Shown here: in pieces, positions 27,067 through 36,257 of the stretch
Layout: each line of letters starts with the position of its first letter
Position numbering within the stretch: position 1 is the stretch's first letter
Source: CBDFKV01 sp965249035
GTDB lineage: Bacteria; Pseudomonadota; Gammaproteobacteria; Arenicellales; Poriferihabitantaceae
DNA: 64,000 nucleotides
NCBI GenBank assembly: GCA_965249035.1
Contig: CBDFKV010000006.1
Span: 186,001-250,000 of the forward strand
Direction: 5' to 3'
Translations under genes and position numbers: made by a program
Notes under the pieces: generated by a model
The model's input: the letters and a program-made list of their open reading frames with translations, nothing else
What the model was told of the DNA's origin: nothing
Database searches by the model: none

Positions 27067-27981
27067 ATGCAATTTGAAGGAATTTACACCCCAGTAATCA
27101 CGCCGTTTAAAGATGATTTCTCGATCAATCGTGATCGCCTGGCAGAGGTAATTGAACATCTCATCAATGCAGGGGTTCACGGCATCATCCTGGCAGGTAC
27201 AACTGGCGAGTACTACGCACAAACAAGCAAAGAACGTATTGAACTGATGTCGTTCTGCCATTCTTTAACTAAGGGCCATTTGCCGCTGATTATCGGTACA
27301 GGTGCGATTCGCACGGAAGACAGTATCGAATTTGCTTTAGCCGCGAAAAAAGTCGGCGCAGATGCTTTGTTAATAGCCACCCCACCCTATGCCTACCCTA
27401 CTGCTCGCGAGATTGCCCTGCATGCACTAGCGATTGATCGTGCCGTTAATCTACCCGTGATGTTGTATAACTATCCGGGCAGGATGAGTGTCAATATGGA
27501 CGAAGAAACACTTGATCGATTGGGACGTAGCCCTAATTTTTGCGCGATCAAAGAAAGCTCAGGTGATATAAACCGTTTGCATATGCTAGCGCGTGATTAT
27601 CCGCATATACAACTGGCGTGTGGCATGGACGATCAGGCCCTGGAATTTTTTGCCTGGGGCGCACGGTCCTGGGTGTGCGCAGGTTCAAACTTCGCGCCGC
27701 AAGCACATCTCGCACTGTATCAATCCTGCGTGGTAGAGGGAGACTTTATTAAGGGTCGACGCATCATGTCGGCCATGATGCCACTTATGCGGGTACTGGA
27801 ACAGGGGGGCAAATTTATCCAATGCATAAAACACGGCATGACGCTGCGTGGTTTTGAAGCTGGGCCACCAAGAAAACCTCTGCAACCACTGAATAAAGAT
27901 GATAAACGTCAGCTGGCGGAAGTGATTCGTACGCTAGATTCAGCAATAGAGAAGATCACCAGCGAGGAAGAACATGCCTGA
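27067..27981 (+). CDS. DapA-family lyase/deaminase
   Basis: The start is the ATG at 27067 (MQFEGIYTPVITPF), the normal N-terminus of the family; a frame upstream is non-homologous and covers the operator. The 304-residue TIM barrel keeps the GTTGE motif (about 43-47), the catalytic tyrosine (MLYNYPGRM) and the Schiff-base lysine (AIKESSGD). Members include dihydrodipicolinate synthase, keto-sugar aldolases, and the pyrroline-4-hydroxy-2-carboxylate deaminase of hydroxyproline breakdown. Followed by an aldehyde dehydrogenase and an FAD amine oxidase, the last option is attractive. The frame overlaps the next gene by 8 bases. Confidence 0.85.
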   Translation: MQFEGIYTPVITPFKDDFSINRDRLAEVIEHLINAGVHGIILAGTTGEYYAQTSKERIELMSFCHSLTKGHLPLIIGTGAIRTEDSIEFALAAKKVGADALLIATPPYAYPTAREIALHALAIDRAVNLPVMLYNYPGRMSVNMDEETLDRLGRSPNFCAIKESSGDINRLHMLARDYPHIQLACGMDDQALEFFAWGARSWVCAGSNFAPQAHLALYQSCVVEGDFIKGRRIMSAMMPLMRVLEQGGKFIQCIKHGMTLRGFEAGPPRKPLQPLNKDDKRQLAEVIRTLDSAIEKITSEEEHA

Positions 27982-29482
27982 TTTACTAAGCCTTGACGAA
28001 TACCGAGCAATCGCGAATCAGATTGACTTTCCTCGTACTGCCTTTATCGATGGAAAATTCTGTGCCGGACAGGGCGGAAAAATACCCAGTATCAATCCGG
28101 CAACGGGAGAAACTATTTGCGAGATTTCAGCATGTAATGCAAAAGATGTTGACAAAGCTGTCTTAAAAGCACGCACAGCATTTGATCAAGGGCATTGGTC
28201 ACAAAAACATCCCAGCGAGCGAAAAGCAGTACTGATTCGCCTCTGTAAATTGATCACCCGCAACCGCCGGGAACTCGCCGTCATGGAAAGTCTCGATAGC
28301 GGTAAGCCAATACGCGATTGTGAATTGATTGACATCCCCGAGACAATTCACACGATCAAATGGCATGCCGAATTGATTGATAAAATTTACGATCAAACCG
28401 CACCTGGCGGCCAGGATTCAATTGCCATGATTGTGCGTGAACCTATTGGTGTGGTTGGCGCGGTGTTGCCGTGGAACTTTCCATTGTTAATGCTGGCTTG
28501 GAAAATCGGGCCAGCGTTGGCAGCGGGCAATTCCGTCATCGTCAAACCTGCTGAGCAAACCTCATTAACCGCCCTCAAAATAGCCGAGTTGGCAATGGAA
28601 GCAGGTTTGCCACGCAGCATTTTACAGATATTGCCGGGAGATGGGCCTTCGGTCGGCGAGCCATTGGGATTACACCCTGATGTAGACATGGTGAGCTTTA
28701 CCGGCTCGACTGAAACCGGCAGACGTTTCTTGCGTTATGCGGCCGACAGCAACTTGAAGAGAATCGTCCTTGAATGCGGAGGTAAAAACCCTGCGGTGGT
28801 GTTGGATGATGCAGAAGAATTAGATTTAGTGGCAAAACACATTGTGAACGCGGCATTCTGGAATATGGGTGAGAACTGTTCTGCCAATTCGCGTTTGATC
28901 GTCCATGAAGCGATCAAGGCGCCTTTACTTGAGCGTATTCTGGCGCGCATGCGTGACTGGAAAACCGGCGACCCACTCGACCCTGCTAATCATCTTGGTG
29001 CGCTGATTGACGGTCAACATTGCAGTAAAGTAGCCAGCTTTCTGGAAAACAAGAGTAAAGAAATAAAAACACTCGCTGGCGGAACAGTACAAGGGAATTT
29101 TGTTGAGCCAACCGTGCTTGACGAAGTTCCAAGAGACAGTAAACTGGCCACAGAAGAGATTTTCGGCCCGGTTCTGTCGGTGATTAGCGTGTCCTCATTA
29201 GAGCAGGCGATTGAAATTGCCAATGATTCAAAATACGGCTTAAATGCCAGCGTATTCAGCGCTAATATCAAATGCGCATTGAATGCTGCACGCGCCATTC
29301 GTGCAGGCACGATAACGATTAATTGTTATGGCGAAGGGGATATTTCCACCCCATTTGGTGGCTATAAACAATCGGGCTTTGGTGGGCGCGACAACGGCAT
29401 TTATGCGCATGATCAATACACAGAATTAAAAACTATTTGGGTTGACCTAACTGATCCAGCCAGTGAAGACAAGGTTCTATGA
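27974..29482 (+). CDS. aldehyde dehydrogenase (PuuC/semialdehyde type)
   Basis: This 502-residue NAD(P)+ aldehyde dehydrogenase has the cofactor segment PWNFPLLMLAWKIGPALAAG, the general-base motif LECGGKNP and the catalytic cysteine in NMGENCSANSR. The C-terminal FGGYKQSGFG motif is present. Length is standard. It overlaps the DapA-like gene by 8 bases and the MttB-family gene by 4 (ATGA), indicating tight coupling. Candidate substrates are alpha-ketoglutarate semialdehyde or an aminoaldehyde. The exact one cannot be read from sequence. Confidence 0.88.
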   Translation: MPDLLSLDEYRAIANQIDFPRTAFIDGKFCAGQGGKIPSINPATGETICEISACNAKDVDKAVLKARTAFDQGHWSQKHPSERKAVLIRLCKLITRNRRELAVMESLDSGKPIRDCELIDIPETIHTIKWHAELIDKIYDQTAPGGQDSIAMIVREPIGVVGAVLPWNFPLLMLAWKIGPALAAGNSVIVKPAEQTSLTALKIAELAMEAGLPRSILQILPGDGPSVGEPLGLHPDVDMVSFTGSTETGRRFLRYAADSNLKRIVLECGGKNPAVVLDDAEELDLVAKHIVNAAFWNMGENCSANSRLIVHEAIKAPLLERILARMRDWKTGDPLDPANHLGALIDGQHCSKVASFLENKSKEIKTLAGGTVQGNFVEPTVLDEVPRDSKLATEEIFGPVLSVISVSSLEQAIEIANDSKYGLNASVFSANIKCALNAARAIRAGTITINCYGEGDISTPFGGYKQSGFGGRDNGIYAHDQYTELKTIWVDLTDPASEDKVL

Positions 29483-31047
29483 GCTCAGCCATCACATCAC
29501 AAGCTGAAGCGCCCAATGGGCGTCGAGGTGGTCGTAGTAGCCGTCGCAAAGCCCGATCAGGCCTCCAACAAAAGATGTTGCCCGCACTAAAACGAAACCT
29601 GCCGCTGATCGAACCCATGACGCCTGATCAAATTGAGCGCATCGACAATGCCTCAATGGATATTCTTGAAAATGTTGGGATCGTATTCCGCGATGAAATT
29701 GCACTGGCAGATTGGAAAAAAGTGGGCGCCAAAATAAAGGGAGATCGCGTGTATCTCGATCGCGGCTTAGTAAAAACGCTGATTACCAGCCTGCCTTCTG
29801 AATTCACCTTTCACGCGCGCAACCCCGAGAATAACTTGCCCTTTGGTGGCCCGCATTCAATTTTCGTACCGATGACAGGTGCACCTTTTCTGCGTGATCT
29901 TGAGGATAAACGGCGTAATCCAACGCTGGATGATCTGGCCATGTTTCATAAGCTCGCGCATATGTCACCGGCCTTACACTCCTCAGCGCATCACATTGTT
30001 GAACCCATGGATCACGTAATATCACACCGACATTTGCGCATCACCTATTCGTCGATGAAGTATTCTGACAAGACCTTTATGGGTATGACGACTACGCCCA
30101 AGAATGCCGAAGATGTGATTGATATGTGCCGTATTTTATTTGGTGCTGAGTACATCCAAAATCACCCGGTTGTGACCGGTAATTGTAATTGTAACTCACC
30201 GTTAATCTGGGATGAAACCATGCTCGGCGCGATGCGTGCTTTTTGCAAGGCTAATCAACCAGTTTTGTGCTCACCATTCGTACTCGGAGGCGCGAACACG
30301 CCAGCATCTGTCCCGGCTGCGGTTGCCCAGCTTAATGCCGAAGCACTTTCAGCGCTGGCTTACACACAGCTCATTAACAAAGGCTGCCCAGCGATTTATG
30401 GGCATTACCTTTCCACTGTGTCAATGGCGAGTGGCGCTCCGATGGCCGGCACTCCTGAAATCAGTTTGATGAATTTTATGATTGGCCAGATGGCACGCCA
30501 TTATGCCATTCCCTGGAGAACATCAAACACGCTGGGTGGCGCCAAAACTTTTGATGCACAAGCAGGTTATGAAAGTGCTAGCACTATGATGGCAGTGATG
30601 ATGTCCGGGGCGAATTATATCTGGCATTCTGCTGGCTGGAACGAAGCGGGGATGCATTGTTCGGTGGCAAAATTTGTAGTCGATGCAGAACAATGCGCGA
30701 TGGCGTATCGAATGACTGAAGGTATTCGCTGGGATGATTTTGATGAGTGTATTGCCGCCGTTGGGGACATTGGTCCAGGCGGTCATTTCTTGGGGCATGC
30801 ACATACGCTCGCTAATTTCCAGGAAGCTTTTTTTATGCCCAAGTTGTTTGATAATAACTCGATCGAGCAGTGGGTTGCTGACGGCTCTCAAGATATCACT
30901 GAGCGTGCTTTAAAGCACGCAAAGCGCTTATTAGAAGAATACGAGGAACCCAAATTGGATGAAGCCGTGGACGAGGAATTGTTGGCTTATATCGCCAAAC
31001 GCGAGCACGAGATTCCAGCCGTTGAAGCGCTAAATGACAAGCACTGA
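29479..31047 (+). CDS. trimethylamine methyltransferase (MttB) family protein, non-pyrrolysine
   Basis: This 522-residue protein belongs to the MttB superfamily (PF06253). It has the early SMDILENVGIVF segment, the GNCNCNSPLIWDETMLGAM region, and the late DIGPGGHFLGHAHTLANF motif. A basic tail (RRGGRSSRRKARSG) opens the chain. The frame is open throughout with no amber codon, so it is not the pyrrolysine TMA enzyme. Relatives demethylate glycine betaine, proline betaine, carnitine or gamma-butyrobetaine onto a corrinoid protein. No corrinoid protein or corrinoid reductase is encoded in the window. Sits between an aldehyde dehydrogenase and an FAD amine oxidase. Confidence 0.87.
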   Translation: MSSAITSQAEAPNGRRGGRSSRRKARSGLQQKMLPALKRNLPLIEPMTPDQIERIDNASMDILENVGIVFRDEIALADWKKVGAKIKGDRVYLDRGLVKTLITSLPSEFTFHARNPENNLPFGGPHSIFVPMTGAPFLRDLEDKRRNPTLDDLAMFHKLAHMSPALHSSAHHIVEPMDHVISHRHLRITYSSMKYSDKTFMGMTTTPKNAEDVIDMCRILFGAEYIQNHPVVTGNCNCNSPLIWDETMLGAMRAFCKANQPVLCSPFVLGGANTPASVPAAVAQLNAEALSALAYTQLINKGCPAIYGHYLSTVSMASGAPMAGTPEISLMNFMIGQMARHYAIPWRTSNTLGGAKTFDAQAGYESASTMMAVMMSGANYIWHSAGWNEAGMHCSVAKFVVDAEQCAMAYRMTEGIRWDDFDECIAAVGDIGPGGHFLGHAHTLANFQEAFFMPKLFDNNSIEQWVADGSQDITERALKHAKRLLEEYEEPKLDEAVDEELLAYIAKREHEIPAVEALNDKH

Positions 31048-31067
31048 GGCGCACGAGTAAAGCGCTG

Positions 31068-32423
31068 TTGCCACCCACCGTGAAAGTAAAAAAGTTACCC
31101 AAAGATCCCGGCGACACGGGCTGGAACGGGATTTTATCCCCCCAAAGGTACTACCCTGAACTTGATACATCGCAAACTTGCGATAACTTAATTATCGGCG
31201 CAGGTTTTGCGGGTCTGGCTGCTGCGCGTCGAATATCACAACTTGGCCCTTTTGATAAAACCATCATTGTTGAGGCTAAACGCATCGCTCAAGGCCCGGC
31301 TGGACGCAATACTGGTTTTATGATTGATTTGCCGCATGATCTCGCGTCCGATGATTATCGTGGCGAAACTCAACGTGATCTAAATCATATTAAATTTAAC
31401 CGGGCAGGCATCTCTTTCGCCATCGAGGCGGCAAAAGAATATGGTATGTCTGGCGAAGCTTTTGCTATGAGCGGAAAAATTAACGCCGCAGCCAGCGGAA
31501 AGGGCATACAAAACAATAAGGACTATGCAGCACACTTAAAGGCCATGAACGAAGCACACAATTTTCTAGATGAAAAAGAAATGCAGGCCATCACTGGATC
31601 GACATATTATCGCGGCGGCTTGTACACCCCCGGTGCGGCCATGATTCAACCCGCGATGTTTGTACGCGATTTAGCTGCAGGCCTGGCGGAAAACCTGGCA
31701 AACAAGCTCTCTATCTATGAGAACTCTGCCATCATCTCGCTGGAAAAACAGGGCAATAGCTGGCAAGCGAAAACAGCAAAAGCCAGTATCTCTGCAAAAA
31801 ATGTTTTCCTTGCGGTAAACGGCCATTTGGAGAGTTTTGGATTTTATCAACGTCGATTGATGCATGTATTTACCTACGCATCGATGACGCGTGCACTATC
31901 TGCTAAGGAGATGCGTACGCTGAGCGGCAAACAACGTTGGGCTTGCTTGCCCGCGCACCCTATGGGCACCACGGTAAGACGTATTACAGGAATCGGCGGC
32001 TCGCGTATTATTATCCGCAATCGATTTACCTATGATCCAGGAATGGAGGTCTCAGAAAAACGCATTGAAAATGTTGCACACAGCCATCGAAGAGCGTTTG
32101 ATGCTCGTTTTCCCTTGTTAAAAAACGTTGAAATGCAGTACCAGTGGGGTGGACGTTTATGCCTGAGTAAAAATAGTGTCGCAGCATTCGGTGAACTTGA
32201 ACCAGGTCTTTTTTCTGCTTGCTGTCAAAACGGTCTGGGGGTAGCAAAAGGTACTGCTTCTGGCATGTATGCAGCCGAACTGGCCTACAGGCATCAATCA
32301 GATTTACTGTCATACCTATTGGCAGAGGAAAAACCTGGGAAGTTACCACCGGAACCGTTTGCCTGGCTAGGCGCAAATGCCTATATGCGCTGGAGTGAGT
32401 TTAGAGCGGGAACAGAGTTTTAG
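31068..32423 (+). CDS. FAD-dependent amine/amino-acid oxidase (DAO family)
   Basis: This protein of about 450 residues begins at TTG 31068 or GTG 31080; neither has a clear ribosome binding site, and the two differ by four codons. The FAD motif is LIIGAGFAGLAAARRISQLG (about 42-61), followed by the AKRIAQGPAGRNTGFMIDLPH motif seen in PuuB/OoxB-like oxidoreductases. A late GLGVAKGTASG segment closes the FAD site. It should oxidise a secondary or tertiary amine, perhaps the demethylated product of the adjacent MttB-family protein. It is transcribed in the GntR-controlled operon. Confidence 0.83.
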   Translation: MPPTVKVKKLPKDPGDTGWNGILSPQRYYPELDTSQTCDNLIIGAGFAGLAAARRISQLGPFDKTIIVEAKRIAQGPAGRNTGFMIDLPHDLASDDYRGETQRDLNHIKFNRAGISFAIEAAKEYGMSGEAFAMSGKINAAASGKGIQNNKDYAAHLKAMNEAHNFLDEKEMQAITGSTYYRGGLYTPGAAMIQPAMFVRDLAAGLAENLANKLSIYENSAIISLEKQGNSWQAKTAKASISAKNVFLAVNGHLESFGFYQRRLMHVFTYASMTRALSAKEMRTLSGKQRWACLPAHPMGTTVRRITGIGGSRIIIRNRFTYDPGMEVSEKRIENVAHSHRRAFDARFPLLKNVEMQYQWGGRLCLSKNSVAAFGELEPGLFSACCQNGLGVAKGTASGMYAAELAYRHQSDLLSYLLAEEKPGKLPPEPFAWLGANAYMRWSEFRAGTEF

Positions 32424-32578
32424 GCCCCCTGCTCTTCTATGACATAAAGGAACATCTATGACAGTTAAAATTGTCGTATAGCTGATTGGCGTCTTTACAA
32501 GAAAAAACTCGTCGCAAAACCAATAGCTATCGCTCCAACTATCATCGACACTATGGGTGTCAAGCATTACACGGTAGT

Positions 32579-33844
32579 ATGGCAGCCAAACTCAAAACCA
32601 CAGCATCTTTATTCCTAGGTATCGCGATACTATTTTTCAGTGCGGGTATGCTTTTTGTATTGGTGGTCGTACGTGCGCGTGAAGCCGGGTTTTCAACCCA
32701 GGCGATTGGCCTACTGCAATCGAGTTATCAGATCGGCTGGTTGATCGCCGCAGTATTCATCCCTATGCTCATTCACCGAGTGGGACATATTCGTGTATTT
32801 GCCACGATGACGGCCATTGGATCTGCCGTCATTCTTCTACAGATACTACATATCGACGAAATCTCCTGGATTCTGGAAAGATTAGTCATGGGTATAAGCA
32901 TAGCTGGCTTAATGGTGGTCTCTGAAAGCTGGCTCAACGAAATGTCAGATAATGCTGATCGAGGTCGAAATTTAGCTATTTACACGATCGTGAGTTGGGG
33001 TGCACCGGTTGCGGGCCTCTGGATGTTACGCTTTGGTGAACCAAGCGATGATGGGTTTTTCCTCCTTGCCTCCGTGCTCATCTCGCTTGCTGCAATTCCA
33101 CTATTGCTTTCGGTTGCAAAAAGCCCAAAACTGATTAAAACAACCGGTTTCGGCCTAAAAAAGCTGTTTCGAATTACCCCGCTGGGTGCCGTAGGTACCC
33201 TGCTATCCGGTTTGTGCCATGGGGCTTTTTTCTCCATGATTCCACTTTACGGATCCATCATAGAGTTAGATCTCGCCAGACTTTCAACCCTGACAGCACT
33301 GGGACTCTCATCGGGGATAGCATTGCAATGGCCGATTGCACTCGCCTCTGACAGGTTTGACCGGCGTATCGTATTAATGCTCACTGCAGGCCTGGCTGCA
33401 ATTCCGGCTGGGTATTTTGCCGTTCTGGGAACGCTAACTATTATTCAACAATATATTGCCGTTTCAATGATGGGAGCGTTTACTTTGAGTTTATACAGCC
33501 AGTGCATCTCTCACGCAAACGATCACCTTGAGCCTGGTGATGTAATACCCGCAGCAGGTTTATTAGTATTGATTTATGGCTCAGGGTTTGCACCGGTCCC
33601 TATTGTAATGGGGCAATTAATGGCTATCACGCCAAATTACTTTTTCATCATTAACGGTCTGCTCGCAGCTATGTTAGCCCTTTATACCTTCTACCGTATC
33701 ATGCGTAGTGAGTCGATCGAAGATCAGGGGGAAATGCTCAATATTCCAACTGGCTCACCCTATTCCACTGTGGTTCGAGCTGCCGAGGAGTGGTCAGAAG
33801 AATCTACACCTGTAGCATCTTCTGAAAGCAGATCTTCGCGTTAA
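32579..33844 (+). CDS. MFS permease (YcaD-like)
   Basis: The ATG at 32579 (MAAKLKTTASLFLG) opens directly into the first membrane helix. A longer frame from 32486 adds a non-membrane leader with no good start. The 421-residue protein has about twelve membrane segments and MFS loops (YQIGWLIAAVFIPMLIHRVGHIR, SDRFDRRIVL). The YcaD-like motif VVSESWLNEMSDNADRGR lies near residue 120. It is the last gene of the DapA-ALDH-MttB-FAD operon and probably imports that pathway's substrate. Confidence 0.87.
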   Translation: MAAKLKTTASLFLGIAILFFSAGMLFVLVVVRAREAGFSTQAIGLLQSSYQIGWLIAAVFIPMLIHRVGHIRVFATMTAIGSAVILLQILHIDEISWILERLVMGISIAGLMVVSESWLNEMSDNADRGRNLAIYTIVSWGAPVAGLWMLRFGEPSDDGFFLLASVLISLAAIPLLLSVAKSPKLIKTTGFGLKKLFRITPLGAVGTLLSGLCHGAFFSMIPLYGSIIELDLARLSTLTALGLSSGIALQWPIALASDRFDRRIVLMLTAGLAAIPAGYFAVLGTLTIIQQYIAVSMMGAFTLSLYSQCISHANDHLEPGDVIPAAGLLVLIYGSGFAPVPIVMGQLMAITPNYFFIINGLLAAMLALYTFYRIMRSESIEDQGEMLNIPTGSPYSTVVRAAEEWSEESTPVASSESRSSR

Positions 33845-34122
33845 TCATCAGCCTTTACAGATCTCATAGTTAACGCTCTATTGTTTAGGCAGTGCAGACA
33901 CCCCTTACCTATCTATTGGTAGCTATCGTTGAGGATAACTTTGAAATTAATGCTGCCTTACCAACAAACCATAATTTACGATCCAGAGACAAAAAATAGC
34001 ATTGCCTATGATCACATTATAGCTGTCGCTCCTACGGTGTTTACATTCGCTCAGTAGATAGAAATTGACAGACGGAAACTTTACATTAAGCGTGTAAATA
34101 GCCTCTTACCTGGATATCAAAA

Positions 34123-34983
34123 ATGGCCGGTTCACTCAAACGAGATCAAATTGACCGATACTGGAATGAAGGGCTGCTATCCCCAATCGATATTCTTTCA
34201 GAAGCTGAAACAAAGCCGTTAGTACCAAAGTTCAAGGAGTTGAAAGCGCGAATGGCGCCATGGTGCAACTCCAAGCAAATCCTAAAATCACATGTGGTCT
34301 CAACATGGGTTAACCAACTGGTCCATCATCCAGATATTCTTGACGCGGTAGAAAGCTTGCTCGGGCCCAATCTGCTATGCTGGTCGGCCACATTTTTTGC
34401 AAAACCACCAAAAACCACCGGCTATGTTGCCTGGCACCAGGACATCACCTACTGGGGGCTTGAACCTGCCGACGACGTTTTAACCTGCTGGCTTGCCTTG
34501 ACCGATGCGCGCGAGGAGAACGGCTGCATGAGTATGCTCCCCGGTAGTCACAAAACACCTCTACGGCAGCATGATTTTATTCAAGGCTCCAAGAACATGC
34601 TGATGGGAGGGCAGGAAGTAAAGTTAACGAGTGCCGAACAACAGCGGGCGATTTCAACCGAATTAACCGCTGGTCAAATGTCGATTCATCACTCAAAAAC
34701 ATTACACGGCTCACTTGGCAATCATTCTTCGCGTTGGAGAATTGGTCTAGCAATACAATACATATCAACTTCTGTGCAGCAGGTGGCGGCCGACAGTGAT
34801 GCTGCCATGCTGGTTCGAGGAGAAGATACCTATGGGCATTTTGAACATGAAGCCTCTCCCGTTGCCGATTTTGATTCAGCCGCGCTACGCGCATACCGTC
34901 AAACCATCCAGACACCTGGTGGAGTAGGCCGTGTAGACGACAATAACCCAGAGAACTTCATTAACTTGGGTGAAATTTCCTAA
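34123..34983 (+). CDS. phytanoyl-CoA dioxygenase (PhyH) family protein
   Basis: This 286-residue Fe(II)/2-oxoglutarate dioxygenase shows the metal triad as WHQD (H105, D107) and the distal histidine in TLHGS (about H195), with the 2-oxoglutarate arginine in RWRIGLAIQY. It precedes an HD-domain protein by 54 bases. The pairing of a PhyH-type hydroxylase with an HD-type diiron oxygenase is that of PhnY/PhnZ and, in function, TmpA/TmpB, which split C-P bonds. Whether the substrate here is a phosphonate is unproven. Confidence 0.84.
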   Translation: MAGSLKRDQIDRYWNEGLLSPIDILSEAETKPLVPKFKELKARMAPWCNSKQILKSHVVSTWVNQLVHHPDILDAVESLLGPNLLCWSATFFAKPPKTTGYVAWHQDITYWGLEPADDVLTCWLALTDAREENGCMSMLPGSHKTPLRQHDFIQGSKNMLMGGQEVKLTSAEQQRAISTELTAGQMSIHHSKTLHGSLGNHSSRWRIGLAIQYISTSVQQVAADSDAAMLVRGEDTYGHFEHEASPVADFDSAALRAYRQTIQTPGGVGRVDDNNPENFINLGEIS

Positions 34984-35037
34984 TGGTCTACTGGATAGAT
35001 ATCTGTTAAGACAGCATACACTAAACCATATAAAACC

Positions 35038-35628
35038 ATGAAAAAAGTCAATTTTACCCGCATGATCGATGGAACTAAGGAAGAATATGCTTATCTTGAC
35101 GAGCTGGAGCAAGCATATATAGCTGAACTACCAGATAGATTAATGACAGCACTTGGGCGTCTAGAAAATACGCTGAGTGGATATCAAATTTCGCGCCTAC
35201 AGCACAGCTTGCAATCGGCCAGCCGCGCACATCGTGCTGGAGAGAGTGAAGAACTTGTGATTGCCGCGCTACTTCACGATATCGGAGATGAGCTCGCGCC
35301 AAACTCGCACAGCGAACTCGCCGCAGCTATTTTACGCCCGTATGTTTCAGAGAAAACTTACTGGATTATCAAGCATCATGGGCTGTTTCAAATGTATTAT
35401 TACGCACACAACTGTGGTGGAGACCGTAATGCTCGCGATAAATTCAAAGATCATAAGTGGTTTGCAGACGCTGTGCAATTTTGTGAAAACTACGATCAAA
35501 ACTGTTTTGATCCAGCATATGACTGCCTAACCCTTGATTTCTTTGAACCCATGTTGCGTCGTTTTTTCAAACAACCTATAACGGCTGATTATGAACTTCA
35601 GGCTCGTTACGGCGCAGCGCTGCGATGA
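35038..35628 (+). CDS. HD-domain protein, candidate mixed-valent diiron oxygenase (PhnZ-like fold)
   Basis: This 196-residue HD protein keeps the full six-ligand set seen in PhnZ and related oxygenases. Visible are H56 (RLQHSLQSA), H80-D81 (ALLHDIGD), H91 (NSHSELAAAIL), H113/H114 (IIKHHG) and D153 (NYDQN). Plain HD phosphohydrolases need fewer. The residue seven before H56 is a tyrosine, where PhnZ has its gating glutamate, so the substrate may differ from 2-amino-1-hydroxyethylphosphonate. Length is normal. It follows the PhyH gene, and its last 38 bases overlap the truncated SDR. Confidence 0.8.
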   Translation: MKKVNFTRMIDGTKEEYAYLDELEQAYIAELPDRLMTALGRLENTLSGYQISRLQHSLQSASRAHRAGESEELVIAALLHDIGDELAPNSHSELAAAILRPYVSEKTYWIIKHHGLFQMYYYAHNCGGDRNARDKFKDHKWFADAVQFCENYDQNCFDPAYDCLTLDFFEPMLRRFFKQPITADYELQARYGAALR

Positions 35629-36241
35629 TCCTGAGTTCCAAGCAATCTGCGCCGACTTCACGGATCTTGACTGTCCAGAGCGTGTCGTTGACGAGGTCAT
35701 ATCCCACGGTGGTCGACTTGATATATTGGTAAACAACGCAGGTATGATACTAGAGGCTCAGGTCAAAAAAATGAGTGTAGAGGACTGGCAGGAAAATCTA
35801 ACAGTCAATTTGACGGCCCCTTTTCTAATGATCCGTGCCTCGCTACCCTATCTTCGAGAAACCCATGGATCTATTGTAAATATCGATTCTATAGAAGGCT
35901 TGGCGGCAAATCCTAGTCATGCGGCTTACTGTGCGTCTAAAGCAGGATTGCATGGTTTGACTCGTGCGGTCGCAGTAGACCATGGCCATGAAGGTATCCG
36001 CTGTAACGCCGTGGCACCTGGATGGATTGATACGACACTCAATATAGATTTCATTGAAAGTATGCCGGATCCCGAATCATTTCGGCAAGGCATCAGCGGC
36101 ATCCATCCGATTGCACGCACTGGTTCTCCCGAGGAGGTTGCTGCTCTTGTTGCATTCCTAGCTGCTGACGAAGCCGGATTCATAACAGGCCAAGTCTACA
36201 CGGTGGATGGCGGGAGGATGGCAAAACTGAGTTTGCCTTAG
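35591..36241 (+). pseudogene. N-terminally truncated short-chain dehydrogenase
   Basis: The 216-residue frame starts within the HD gene and covers only the middle and end of an SDR: LDILVNNAGMILEAQ, the catalytic YCASKAGLHG with Y and K, and the C-terminal GQVYTVDGGRMAK. The first ~45-50 residues, including the TGxxxGxG cofactor loop, are missing, and none of it is found in the other frames upstream. The first residues (MNFRLVTAQRC) are just the HD gene read in another frame. A deletion that joined the HD gene to the SDR remnant best explains this. It is unlikely to bind NAD(P). Confidence 0.7.
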
Positions 36242-36255
36242 CTTACCTAAGCTAA
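36238..36255. terminator. possible bidirectional hairpin between convergent genes
   Basis: ttagctt (36238-36244) pairs exactly with aagctaa (36249-36255) around a four-base loop, in the 16-base gap between the SDR remnant and dddP. The stem is A+T-rich and the following T run is short, so termination would be weak. Confidence 0.35.
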
Positions 36256-36257
36256 CT

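Noticed and set aside
29479..31047. Pyrrolysine-containing TMA methyltransferase
   Set aside because: The frame has no internal amber codon and no pyl genes are nearby; it is the non-pyrrolysine branch.
35038..35628. Ordinary HD phosphohydrolase
   Set aside because: The extra histidines and late aspartate match the diiron oxygenase set; kept as a candidate oxygenase instead.
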